Shown here piece after piece: positions 1-11,674 of a DNA stretch of 64,000 nucleotides (positions within the stretch are counted from its first letter, which is position 1; each line of letters begins with the position of its first letter). Source of the DNA: Pedobacter puniceum (GTDB taxonomy: Bacteria; Bacteroidota; Bacteroidia; Sphingobacteriales; Sphingobacteriaceae). Where the stretch lies: assembly GCF_009674685.1 (NCBI RefSeq), contig NZ_WKJI01000001.1, positions 744,001-808,000 on the forward strand, in the 5' to 3' direction. Both the position numbers and the translations under genes were made by a program. The notes below the pieces were generated by a model. That model was not told the origin of the DNA and did no database searches. It was given only the letters and a program-made list of their open reading frames with translations.

Positions 1-137
1 CATTTTCCGTCTACACTTCCTCTTTCAAAGAAGAAGAAAACAGATGCAGCTAACATAGCCATGTACCCTGTAAAGAAGGTAAAAGCAACTGGGTCATCCA
101 CTGGGATGGTTACCACGTTTAAAATTGTTGAAATCAT
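1..137 (-). CDS. Microbial rhodopsin, N-terminal part (cut by window edge)
   Basis: This frame is not in the ORF track because it runs off the left edge. Read on the minus strand from the ATG at 137 it gives 45 codons without a stop. The translation contains DDPVAFTFFTGYMAMLAAS followed by a run of Phe and FERGSVDGK. That fits the extracellular N-terminus and helix A of Bacteroidota proton- or sodium-pumping rhodopsins, which typically have an Asp-rich lead-in, then FTFFxGxMAMxAA, then a Lys-rich first loop. Such proteins are light-driven ion pumps in the inner membrane that bind retinal through a Lys in helix G. That Lys and the helix C motif that tells a proton pump from a sodium pump are outside the window, so ion specificity is unknown. 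A possible -7 box (TAATTTTG, minus strand, 180-173) lies upstream, but no clear -33 box was seen. Confidence 0.72.
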   Translation of the reverse strand, partial: MISTILNVVTIPVDDPVAFTFFTGYMAMLAASVFFFFERGSVDGK

Positions 138-771
138 AAAATTTTGTTTAAGGTTTTATAATAATTGTTCAACAAAATTAAATACAAAAAGTTTTAATTG
201 TTTGATTTTTAGGTGTTTAATTTATTAACAAAATTTAGGTATTTTTTAAAAATGTGCCTTTTTGCCTATATAAAGCCTAATTGTAGCGGGGAATAATGTG
301 TAATTTTTACCTCAAAAATTTTCATAATAAGCTAAAATTATCTTTAAAATAGATGTCTTTGGTCTTTATTTTCAGTTGCCAACTGCCAGTTTTTTAGTTG
401 TGAGTTTCAAGTTCTGGGTGTAGAATTTCCTGTTTTTTACTTTTGAATTTTCCCTTTTCCCTTTTGAATTTTCCCTTTTTAACCAGAAAAGCCCATTCCA
501 TACTACTATCATCCGCCAGTCCGGTGCTTTGCTTAACTCCTCGTCCATTTTCCGCAAAAGCTCCAAATGTCCTGTGGGGTATCGCCCTCGCCCCGGTTTA
601 GTTGGGGTAGGGTTGGTGCTAAACGCAGCTAAAAGTTTAAAACCTTAGCTATTGGAAAAAGACTAACTGTTTGTAGTGAGAACTTCCTAAGGTTGCATCC
701 TCATTATTGTCTTTATCACATGATTATTATAGCCACGGGTTTAAACCTGTGGCTATAGAAACAATATGAGA
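138..771. other. AT-rich intergenic region with gene debris, left of the CRISPR array
   Basis: No convincing gene is seen. The minus-strand ORF at 372-566 (64 aa) has a low-complexity C-terminal half built from a short direct repeat (TTTTGAATTTTCCC occurs twice near 440-478). The same frame stays open upstream to about 645, with no start codon before an in-frame TAA, so it looks like decayed coding sequence or chance. No rightward Bacteroidota promoter (TTTG then TAnnTTTG) was found between 560 and 771, which matters because the array appears to be read rightward. A hairpin at 728-757 is listed separately. Confidence 0.5.
728..757. repeat. REP-like palindrome at the distal end of the array
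   Basis: A near-perfect inverted repeat with arms TATAGCCACGGGTTT and AAACCTGTGGCTATA sits 14 bp left of the terminal degenerate CRISPR repeat. Only one G-T pair breaks the symmetry. Hairpins of the form GCCACGGGTTT are common repetitive extragenic palindromes in Bacteroidota genomes and are thought to be mobilised by RAYT-type HUH transposases, one of which lies in the cas operon of this window. That link is inference: the hairpin differs in sequence from the palindrome inside the RAYT gene. There is no T-run after it, so it is not an obvious terminator. Confidence 0.55.
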
Positions 772-3700
772 ATTGTGATTTGCTTTCATTCTTTGAACTA
801 CTGATATTTACAACAATACCAAAGCGGACAACCTGTTTTAGACTTAGTTGTGATTTGCTTTCATTCTTTGAACTACTGATATTTACAACAACAAACTGCT
901 CATCTATAATATCTGTTGCTGAGTTGTGATTTGCTTTCATTCTTTGAACTACTGATATTTACAACAACGTTAGCATACGTTCTGCTACTGCAAGTCCGTT
1001 GTGATTTGCTTTCATTCTTTGAACTACTGATATTTACAACAACACAGCTTTCGTTTTGTGTGCAAGTGCAAGTGTTGTGATTTGCTTTCATTCTTTGAAC
1101 TACTGATATTTACAACAACTGAATCTGCGCAAAGAAAGTTAAGCTATTAGTTGTGATTTGCTTTCATTCTTTGAACTACTGATATTTACAACAACGTACT
1201 CTCTTTATGCCGTACTCTTTATTCTGTTGTGATTTGCTTTCATTCTTTGAACTACTGATATTTACAACAACGGACAACCTGTAAACGGTTTTCCTCCTTC
1301 GGTTGTGATTTGCTTTCATTCTTTGAACTACTGATATTTACAACAACGGTGGTAAAACTGGTGTTAGTGGTGAGGTTGTTGTGATTTGCTTTCATTCTTT
1401 GAACTACTGATATTTACAACAACCCGAGTTCCTCCCCTTGTTTCTTTTTTATTGTTGTGATTTGCTTTCATTCTTTGAACTACTGATATTTACAACAACT
1501 TATATTAGAAGCACTAATGTAGCCTTGCTGTTGTGATTTGCTTTCATTCTTTGAACTACTGATATTTACAACAACTCTAAAATCGCCAGCGATGCGGTCG
1601 TTTTGTTGTGATTTGCTTTCATTCTTTGAACTACTGATATTTACAACAACCTCTAAAATCGCCAGCGATGCGGTCATTCTGTTGTGATTTGCTTTCATTC
1701 TTTGAACTACTGATATTTACAACAACGGTTTTGTTTTCTGATGTTTCTTGTTGAAGGTTGTGATTTGCTTTCATTCTTTGAACTACTGATATTTACAACA
1801 ACTTTCCAATTGACTTTAAGTTTCGCGGTAGCGTTGTGATTTGCTTTCATTCTTTGAACTACTGATATTTACAACAACCCAAACAGTTATAACATAGCAA
1901 AAGAATTTGTTGTGATTTGCTTTCATTCTTTGAACTACTGATATTTACAACAACAAAAGAAAGCGGATTACAGTTATCAAAGCAGTTGTGATTTGCTTTC
2001 ATTCTTTGAACTACTGATATTTACAACAACTTTTAAAGCTGTAAGGGTTTGGGGTGGTTTGTTGTGATTTGCTTTCATTCTTTGAACTACTGATATTTAC
2101 AACAACTTTATGTCCTGTAAGCAAACTTAACGAGGCGTTGTGATTTGCTTTCATTCTTTGAACTACTGATATTTACAACAACAACATCTAGTTTGTTGTT
2201 TAGGAATTTACCGTTGTGATTTGCTTTCATTCTTTGAACTACTGATATTTACAACAACCAGCTTGCACCTCTTCCAATACCAATCCCCGTTGTGATTTGC
2301 TTTCATTCTTTGAACTACTGATATTTACAACAACAACATCTAGTTTGTTGTTTAGGAATTTACCGTTGTGATTTGCTTTCATTCTTTGAACTACTGATAT
2401 TTACAACAACTGTAGGGCTTTGGAGCGGTAATCGGCTGAAGTTGTGATTTGCTTTCATTCTTTGAACTACTGATATTTACAACAACAAATAACAAGGCAT
2501 TACAACGTAGGAACTCGTTGTGATTTGCTTTCATTCTTTGAACTACTGATATTTACAACAACACATTTTTTCCTGCAATTCGGCAATGTTTAGTTGTGAT
2601 TTGCTTTCATTCTTTGAACTACTGATATTTACAACAACGGCTCTTTCTTTGGTGTTGCAAGCACCTAGTTGTGATTTGCTTTCATTCTTTGAACTACTGA
2701 TATTTACAACAACTCTCGGTAAGGGCTTTTTAAAACCATCAATGTTGTGATTTGCTTTCATTCTTTGAACTACTGATATTTACAACAACCTCTAAAATCG
2801 CCAGCGATGCGGTCATTTTGTTGTGATTTGCTTTCATTCTTTGAACTACTGATATTTACAACAACTAATAACTCTAAGTTACCTGCTTCCCTACTGTTGT
2901 GATTTGCTTTCATTCTTTGAACTACTGATATTTACAACAACTTTTAACTCGGCCTTACTTTGTGGATCTATGTTGTGATTTGCTTTCATTCTTTGAACTA
3001 CTGATATTTACAACAACAACGAGGATTAATAATACTGTTTACACCAAAACGTTGTGATTTGCTTTCATTCTTTGAACTACTGATATTTACAACAACAAAT
3101 AACAAGGCATTACAGCGTAGGAACTCGTTGTGATTTGCTTTCATTCTTTGAACTACTGATATTTACAACAACATCCGTTTGAAACATCGGTATACTTTCC
3201 GTGTTGTGATTTGCTTTCATTCTTTGAACTACTGATATTTACAACAACTTGGGCTTTGTTTTTGTGCATTTCGTTTCCGTTGTGATTTGCTTTCATTCTT
3301 TGAACTACTGATATTTACAACAACGTTGTAAGAAATGCTTATAGGCAAATTACTGTTGTGATTTGCTTTCATTCTTTGAACTACTGATATTTACAACAAC
3401 AATAGTAATCATAGAAGACACTGTTTACAAGTTGTGATTTGCTTTCATTCTTTGAACTACTGATATTTACAACAACTTGAAGACGCTCTACTTTGTCCAT
3501 GTTATCGTTGTGATTTGCTTTCATTCTTTGAACTACTGATATTTACAACAACGCCCCAGCGGTAACTGTTTTAGTTTCATCGTTGTGATTTGCTTTCATT
3601 CTTTGAACTACTGATATTTACAACAACGTGTCCTATAATACAAGACTCTAAACCTGTGTTGTGATTTGCTTTCATTCTTTGAACTACTGATATTTACAAC

Positions 3701-6700
3701 AACGCAGAGTTATTCAATCTTGTAGCATCGTTAGTTGTGATTTGCTTTCATTCTTTGAACTACTGATATTTACAACAACCTAATCTGTCTTGTACAGACC
3801 TAGAGTCTAGTTGTGATTTGCTTTCATTCTTTGAACTACTGATATTTACAACAACATAGAACTACAGCTATATATTATACAGACAGTTGTGATTTGCTTT
3901 CATTCTTTGAACTACTGATATTTACAACAACCCACCAAGTCCTCTGGGTAGTCTTCATTATGTTGTGATTTGCTTTCATTCTTTGAACTACTGATATTTA
4001 CAACAACTACGTATAATTTATTTGGAGCTGAAACTATGTTGTGATTTGCTTTCATTCTTTGAACTACTGATATTTACAACAACTCATAAAGCTATGGCAG
4101 TACTTTACAGACCGTTGTGATTTGCTTTCATTCTTTGAACTACTGATATTTACAACAACCAAATTTACCTTTAAGATTAAAACCCCTTGGTTGTGATTTG
4201 CTTTCATTCTTTGAACTACTGATATTTACAACAACTTATGAAGGTTTTCCTGTAATTAGACATTGGTTGTGATTTGCTTTCATTCTTTGAACTACTGATA
4301 TTTACAACAACACAAAGAATTGGCACATGGTAGCCTCCATTGTTGTGATTTGCTTTCATTCTTTGAACTACTGATATTTACAACAACTACAGTTACTACC
4401 GTACCATTTTGTACATTGTTGTGATTTGCTTTCATTCTTTGAACTACTGATATTTACAACAACCACTTGGGAAAGGCTCTACTGGTGTAAATGGTTGTGA
4501 TTTGCTTTCATTCTTTGAACTACTGATATTTACAACAACCACGCAATAAAAATGGCTTTCTTTTCTGTTGTTGTGATTTGCTTTCATTCTTTGAACTACT
4601 GATATTTACAACAACTGGTAATGGTTTTCATCCTACTACCGGGCGGTTGTGATTTGCTTTCATTCTTTGAACTACTGATATTTACAACAACTGGGTGGTA
4701 CTTCTGGCAGCTCTTGCCGGCGTTGTGATTTGCTTTCATTCTTTGAACTACTGATATTTACAACAACTTGTTTATTGATATTCTTTTGTTCTTGGCTGTT
4801 GTGATTTGCTTTCATTCTTTGAACTACTGATATTTACAACAACCAGCCTTTAACCTTTTTACCTCATCCACATGTTGTGATTTGCTTTCATTCTTTGAAC
4901 TACTGATATTTACAACAACAAAGTCAGGAGACCTGCCTAATCGCTCTTTGTTGTGATTTGCTTTCATTCTTTGAACTACTGATATTTACAACAACAAAGT
5001 CAGGAGACCTGCCTAATCGCTCTTTGTTGTGATTTGCTTTCATTCTTTGAACTACTGATATTTACAACAACAAATCAATCTATTTGCTGGCTCTGATTTG
5101 TTGTGATTTGCTTTCATTCTTTGAACTACTGATATTTACAACAACGCATAAAGTCGTTAAATGCTTCTTTGGATTGTTGTGATTTGCTTTCATTCTTTGA
5201 ACTACTGATATTTACAACAACTATCAATCCAGAAGGAAAGACTGTTTATTCGTTGTGATTTGCTTTCATTCTTTGAACTACTGATATTTACAACAACGAA
5301 CTTCGCTGATTACTACAGGGTTCGAATGTTGTGATTTGCTTTCATTCTTTGAACTACTGATATTTACAACAACCAACATACGCTATAGAATGTTGAGTCA
5401 CAGGTTGTGATTTGCTTTCATTCTTTGAACTACTGATATTTACAACAACTAACGTAATTGTTACCAATCCTCTGTTTGTGTTGTGATTTGCTTTCATTCT
5501 TTGAACTACTGATATTTACAACAACTGTTTAAGTATCCTGATGTTTCCTTTTGATGTTGTGATTTGCTTTCATTCTTTGAACTACTGATATTTACAACAA
5601 CCAATATAAGAGTTAACAACGTTAATAATAGGTTGTGATTTGCTTTCATTCTTTGAACTACTGATATTTACAACAACTTGGTTGGCAATCATCCACATAG
5701 GTATTAAGTTGTGATTTGCTTTCATTCTTTGAACTACTGATATTTACAACAACCACGCAATACCAACTCTTTTTGTTTGCTCTGTTGTGATTTGCTTTCA
5801 TTCTTTGAACTACTGATATTTACAACAACATGTTGCGTATTAGGCTCATCAAGAAGTCTGTTGTGATTTGCTTTCATTCTTTGAACTACTGATATTTACA
5901 ACAACTGTAACATCTTTATGTAAAAGCTTTACATCGTTGTGATTTGCTTTCATTCTTTGAACTACTGATATTTACAACAACTTTTATTTGCCTATCTAAT
6001 GCTTGTTGTGTGTTGTGATTTGCTTTCATTCTTTGAACTACTGATATTTACAACAACGGTGGCGGAATTGGTAGACGCTGGGAGTGTGTTGTGATTTGCT
6101 TTCATTCTTTGAACTACTGATATTTACAACAACTCAGGGCTTATTGGTTTAACAGAGTCAAGCGTTGTGATTTGCTTTCATTCTTTGAACTACTGATATT
6201 TACAACAACCATTATGAGGCAAGTAGAGCGAGATTTGGTGTTGTGATTTGCTTTCATTCTTTGAACTACTGATATTTACAACAACGGTATATCATCTAAA
6301 ACCTTGTATAACATTGTTGTGATTTGCTTTCATTCTTTGAACTACTGATATTTACAACAACGGTATATCATCTAAAACCTTGTATAACATTGTTGTGATT
6401 TGCTTTCATTCTTTGAACTACTGATATTTACAACAACGATTATCCTTTATGTATTTGTTCAATTAGTGTTGTGATTTGCTTTCATTCTTTGAACTACTGA
6501 TATTTACAACAACAAAACTTTAGCAAATAGGTTTAAAAAAGGTGTTGTGATTTGCTTTCATTCTTTGAACTACTGATATTTACAACAACTATACATGAAT
6601 ACAACCCTATTGAAAGGTAGTTGTGATTTGCTTTCATTCTTTGAACTACTGATATTTACAACAACTTGATTGATGAGGTAAAAGAAAAAGGTTGTGTTGT

Positions 6701-9700
6701 GATTTGCTTTCATTCTTTGAACTACTGATATTTACAACAACTAAATTCTTAATTGTTACTTGCTGCGTAAGTTGTGATTTGCTTTCATTCTTTGAACTAC
6801 TGATATTTACAACAACATGATTGACCTTGACCGGTAATTTCAATCCGTTGTGATTTGCTTTCATTCTTTGAACTACTGATATTTACAACAACCAGGCCCT
6901 TTAATTGCTGCAATGGAATAGTGTTGTGATTTGCTTTCATTCTTTGAACTACTGATATTTACAACAACAATGGCTTCTTCTACGGTACCATCTTTATGGT
7001 TGTGATTTGCTTTCATTCTTTGAACTACTGATATTTACAACAACACCAGTGCATAAGCTTGATGAGAGCATTTTGTTGTGATTTGCTTTCATTCTTTGAA
7101 CTACTGATATTTACAACAACATAAAAACTCTTCTTCATTACTGGCGTTTCGTTGTGATTTGCTTTCATTCTTTGAACTACTGATATTTACAACAACTTCT
7201 AGGGAATTTATTTGAAGGTATCAAGTGTTGTGATTTGCTTTCATTCTTTGAACTACTGATATTTACAACAACCAAAATCATATAATATAACAGGCTTAGG
7301 CTGTTGTGATTTGCTTTCATTCTTTGAACTACTGATATTTACAACAACTAAAAGACATCGAAAACAAAATAGATAAAAGTTGTGATTTGCTTTCATTCTT
7401 TGAACTACTGATATTTACAACAACATCGAAGCGATGGACAAAATCTCTAAATCTGTTGTGATTTGCTTTCATTCTTTGAACTACTGATATTTACAACAAC
7501 TGTCAATCTAAAAGCAGCATCCAAATCCCTGTTGTGATTTGCTTTCATTCTTTGAACTACTGATATTTACAACAACAAATCTGCTTTTGCTACAGGAGCA
7601 CAAGCAGTTGTGATTTGCTTTCATTCTTTGAACTACTGATATTTACAACAACTATTTTCTGGGTTAACAAATAAAGAGTATAGTTGTGATTTGCTTTCAT
7701 TCTTTGAACTACTGATATTTACAACAACTAAAGCCCTGGCATCTTCATTGGGTACATCGTTGTGATTTGCTTTCATTCTTTGAACTACTGATATTTACAA
7801 CAACTAATTTTATATTGATTAATACATTTTAATTGTTGTGATTTGCTTTCATTCTTTGAACTACTGATATTTACAACAACAGCTTAATGAAAATGTAACA
7901 AAATCCTCGGTTGTGATTTGCTTTCATTCTTTGAACTACTGATATTTACAACAACCAATGGTTCTAAAACCTTTTTGCGGTAAGGGTTGTGATTTGCTTT
8001 CATTCTTTGAACTACTGATATTTACAACAACCGGTTTTCTTTTCAGAGTTAGACTGAATTTGTTGTGATTTGCTTTCATTCTTTGAACTACTGATATTTA
8101 CAACAACTACACCCATACACAACCAAAATAAATGATAGTTGTGATTTGCTTTCATTCTTTGAACTACTGATATTTACAACAACTATCCGTTAAATCTACC
8201 CTACCACCTTTAAGTTGTGATTTGCTTTCATTCTTTGAACTACTGATATTTACAACAACGGTTACCGCTATTATGCGCCCACGCAATCCGTTGTGATTTG
8301 CTTTCATTCTTTGAACTACTGATATTTACAACAACTTAATCTATGGTTTTGAAACATTCTACATGTTGTGATTTGCTTTCATTCTTTGAACTACTGATAT
8401 TTACAACAACTTCTTTCTTTAGCTCAGCTATTCTTTGTTTGTTGTGATTTGCTTTCATTCTTTGAACTACTGATATTTACAACAACTATCGTTCCTTATT
8501 TTCGATTTGTCCGAATGTTGTGATTTGCTTTCATTCTTTGAACTACTGATATTTACAACAACTGTAATTTGATTTTCTTCTATCTCAACTTTGTTGTGAT
8601 TTGCTTTCATTCTTTGAACTACTGATATTTACAACAACGTAACCTTCTAAGCCGGCAAGATTGTTTCCGTTGTGATTTGCTTTCATTCTTTGAACTACTG
8701 ATATTTACAACAACGCAACATTAGCTAATAACAAAGAAGAAGCTGTTGTGATTTGCTTTCATTCTTTGAACTACTGATATTTACAACAACCTTACTTTAT
8801 CTAACCAGGCTATGGCAGCGGTTGTGATTTGCTTTCATTCTTTGAACTACTGATATTTACAACAACTTTTCCAGAGTTTAAATCATCAGATAGTGAGTTG
8901 TGATTTGCTTTCATTCTTTGAACTACTGATATTTACAACAACACTTTCTTTGGGTGTGCTGTATCTGGTGTAGTTGTGATTTGCTTTCATTCTTTGAACT
9001 ACTGATATTTACAACAACTGCTAAAGGCAAGGAATTAACATCAACCTCGTTGTGATTTGCTTTCATTCTTTGAACTACTGATATTTACAACAACGTAAAA
9101 AAGCTTCGCATGCGGTGGCTATGGGTTGTGATTTGCTTTCATTCTTTGAACTACTGATATTTACAACAACAAAACCGCCTGAATTAGCATCGTAAACAGT
9201 GTTGTGATTTGCTTTCATTCTTTGAACTACTGATATTTACAACAACTCCAACTTTAAATGATGTGGCTACATATAGGTTGTGATTTGCTTTCATTCTTTG
9301 AACTACTGATATTTACAACAACAAATGTCAGTTGCACTTGCTCCACCTCCAGGTTGTGATTTGCTTTCATTCTTTGAACTACTGATATTTACAACAACAC
9401 ATGTCACCAAATTATGAACATATGGTGAGTTGTGATTTGCTTTCATTCTTTGAACTACTGATATTTACAACAACCTTATGCTGATAAGGCCCAATCGAAT
9501 CTTGTTGTGATTTGCTTTCATTCTTTGAACTACTGATATTTACAACAACGTATGTTGAAGTAAGCGTTTTAACTATTGAGTTGTGATTTGCTTTCATTCT
9601 TTGAACTACTGATATTTACAACAACGCTGTCTATCTCTTTACCAAAGGCTGTGGCGTTGTGATTTGCTTTCATTCTTTGAACTACTGATATTTACAACAA

Positions 9701-11220
9701 CAGAATGGACATTATTAAAAAATAATAATGAGTTGTGATTTGCTTTCATTCTTTGAACTACTGATATTTACAACAACTTTCAATTTGCATTTGCAATTTA
9801 TCAGCAAGTTGTGATTTGCTTTCATTCTTTGAACTACTGATATTTACAACAACCTGAATACTTAACTAACACTAATTCAGATGGTTGTGATTTGCTTTCA
9901 TTCTTTGAACTACTGATATTTACAACAACATCCGCCCTGGTTTGCAACTTCATCCCATTGTTGTGATTTGCTTTCATTCTTTGAACTACTGATATTTACA
10001 ACAACACATTATCAGATTAAACTAGGTAAAGGATTGTTGTGATTTGCTTTCATTCTTTGAACTACTGATATTTACAACAACGTTAATAGTTGATGAAAGG
10101 GAGGCGGATATGTTGTGATTTGCTTTCATTCTTTGAACTACTGATATTTACAACAACAAATAGTGTTAATATTACTGCTTCCCACATGTTGTGATTTGCT
10201 TTCATTCTTTGAACTACTGATATTTACAACAACCTTTTATGACGCTAACACTGTTGTTTCTAAGTTGTGATTTGCTTTCATTCTTTGAACTACTGATATT
10301 TACAACAACAAAGTATAAAAGAGATGCCTATAGCTCTTGTTGTGATTTGCTTTCATTCTTTGAACTACTGATATTTACAACAACTGATTTTTCTATTCAG
10401 GCATCTCAAAATAGGTTGTGATTTGCTTTCATTCTTTGAACTACTGATATTTACAACAACAGTTTTACCCAAAGTATTATTGTATTGTTCGTTGTGATTT
10501 GCTTTCATTCTTTGAACTACTGATATTTACAACAACTTCCACAGGCTAAGCAAGTTTCATCCGCAAGTTGTGATTTGCTTTCATTCTTTGAACTACTGAT
10601 ATTTACAACAACTAGGCATGCCTTTACCCACACCCATATCTAGTTGTGATTTGCTTTCATTCTTTGAACTACTGATATTTACAACAACCCCAACCCAAGT
10701 ATCACCATAGCCAAAAGCGTTGTGATTTGCTTTCATTCTTTGAACTACTGATATTTACAACAACCCTCGCTTAGTTGGTGGCGAAGAGATAGAGGTTGTG
10801 ATTTGCTTTCATTCTTTGAACTACTGATATTTACAACAACGGATTTTCATTTACGTAATTGTTTTTTAGGGTTGTGATTTGCTTTCATTCTTTGAACTAC
10901 TGATATTTACAACAACGCTGTTGTGAAAATGTCGGTGGCAATTACTGTTGTGATTTGCTTTCATTCTTTGAACTACTGATATTTACAACAACTTGTTATT
11001 TTGAAGTTGTCGAAGCCGTAGTGTTGTGATTTGCTTTCATTCTTTGAACTACTGATATTTACAACAACTTCTTTATTTCGGTTGTGTGTGGTTATGCCGT
11101 TGTGATTTGCTTTCATTCTTTGAACTACTGATATTTACAACAACGAAATTTCATCCCAAACAATATGATTTCCTGTTGTGATTTGCTTTCATTCTTTGAA
11201 CTACTGATATTTACAACAAC
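772..11220 (+). CRISPR. Type II-C CRISPR array, about 138 repeats and 137 spacers
   Basis: A 46-bp direct repeat starts GTTGTGATTTGCTTTC and ends GATATTTACAACAAC. It recurs every 75-76 bp without interruption. Spacers are 29-30 bp. From repeat starts at 847, 5026, 8062 and 11175 I count 136 intervals, plus the terminal repeat at 772. That terminal repeat is altered at its first base (A) and last base (T), as expected at the oldest end; internal copies look identical by eye. The first 16 nt complement the anti-repeat of the tracrRNA at 17281, which fixes crRNA polarity as rightward. The repeat carries TTTG, then 20 nt, then GATATTTA, a weak match to the Bacteroidota promoter, so each repeat may start its own crRNA as in Neisseria II-C. 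Several spacers are duplicated or nearly so (see findings). Confidence 0.99.
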
Positions 11221-11273
11221 ATACCTTGGTTTAAAAAATTGTAAATCAGTATTTTAAATGTAAAATCAGGAAT

Positions 11274-11309
11274 AAAAAAATCCGGTCAGTTTATCTTCCG
11301 GATTTTTTT
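11274..11309. terminator. Bidirectional terminator between array and cas2
   Basis: Seven A, then TCCGG, a 12-nt loop, CCGGA and seven T form a hairpin with U-runs on both strands. It lies 53 bp beyond the last repeat and 32 bp beyond the cas2 stop. It can therefore end both rightward array transcripts and the leftward cas operon transcript. The AT-rich 11221-11273 stretch between the last repeat and this hairpin is the best candidate for the adaptation leader. Confidence 0.85.
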
Positions 11310-11341
11310 ATGTTCAATTTTTTTCTTGCTATCAACTTGCT

Positions 11342-11671
11342 TTAAAATAATTCTAATTGCTGTGGGGTACTAGGTAGGTTCTTTTCTTCCTTACCGTAAA
11401 ACAATTCCATCATTCCAAATTGCTTATCAGTAACGGTCATGATACCTATATGTCCTTTAGCTGGAAGTAGGTTTTTCACCCTTTTTATATGTACTTCCGC
11501 ATTTTCTCGGCTACTACAATGCCGTAAATAAATAGAAAATTGAAACATAGTAAAGCCATCTCGCATGATGTCTTTTCTAAAGCGAGTATAAATCTGCCTT
11601 TCTTTTTTAGTCTCAGTAGGCAAATCAAAAAATACCAATATCCACAAAACGCGATATTGGTTTAAGCGCAT
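11342..11671 (-). CDS. cas2: CRISPR-associated endonuclease Cas2 (type II-C)
   Basis: A 109-aa protein with the Cas2 ferredoxin-like core: the first strand ends in LVFFDLPTET, carrying the conserved metal-binding Asp, and GFTMFQFSIYLRHC matches the second conserved segment of type II Cas2. Cas2 dimers bridge two Cas1 dimers to make the spacer-integration complex. In most systems its role in adaptation is structural. It is the last gene of the cas operon, starting 3 bp after cas1, and faces the array across a terminator. The length is normal for type II Cas2. Confidence 0.96.
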   Translation of the reverse strand: MRLNQYRVLWILVFFDLPTETKKERQIYTRFRKDIMRDGFTMFQFSIYLRHCSSRENAEVHIKRVKNLLPAKGHIGIMTVTDKQFGMMELFYGKEEKNLPSTPQQLELF

Positions 11672-11674
11672 TTC

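Noticed and set aside
372-566. 64-aa minus-strand ORF
   Set aside because: Low-complexity C-terminal half, no recognisable domain, frame open upstream without a start; treated as debris.
716-10421. ORFs in the track that read MKANHN and VVVNISSSKNESKSQ, plus the plus-strand one at 10239
   Set aside because: They are translations of CRISPR repeats and spacers; the 76-bp unit keeps only short frames open.
10917-10946. Spacer containing GTTGTGAAAA like the tracrRNA nexus
   Set aside because: Only 10 nt match and the rest differs; chance is likely.
772-11220. Spacers that target genes in this window
   Set aside because: None was recognised by eye; a systematic search was not possible.
11221-11341. 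A leftward promoter in the cas2-side leader
   Set aside because: No CAAAnnTA (reverse of the -7 box) found there, and tracrRNA pairing requires rightward crRNAs.
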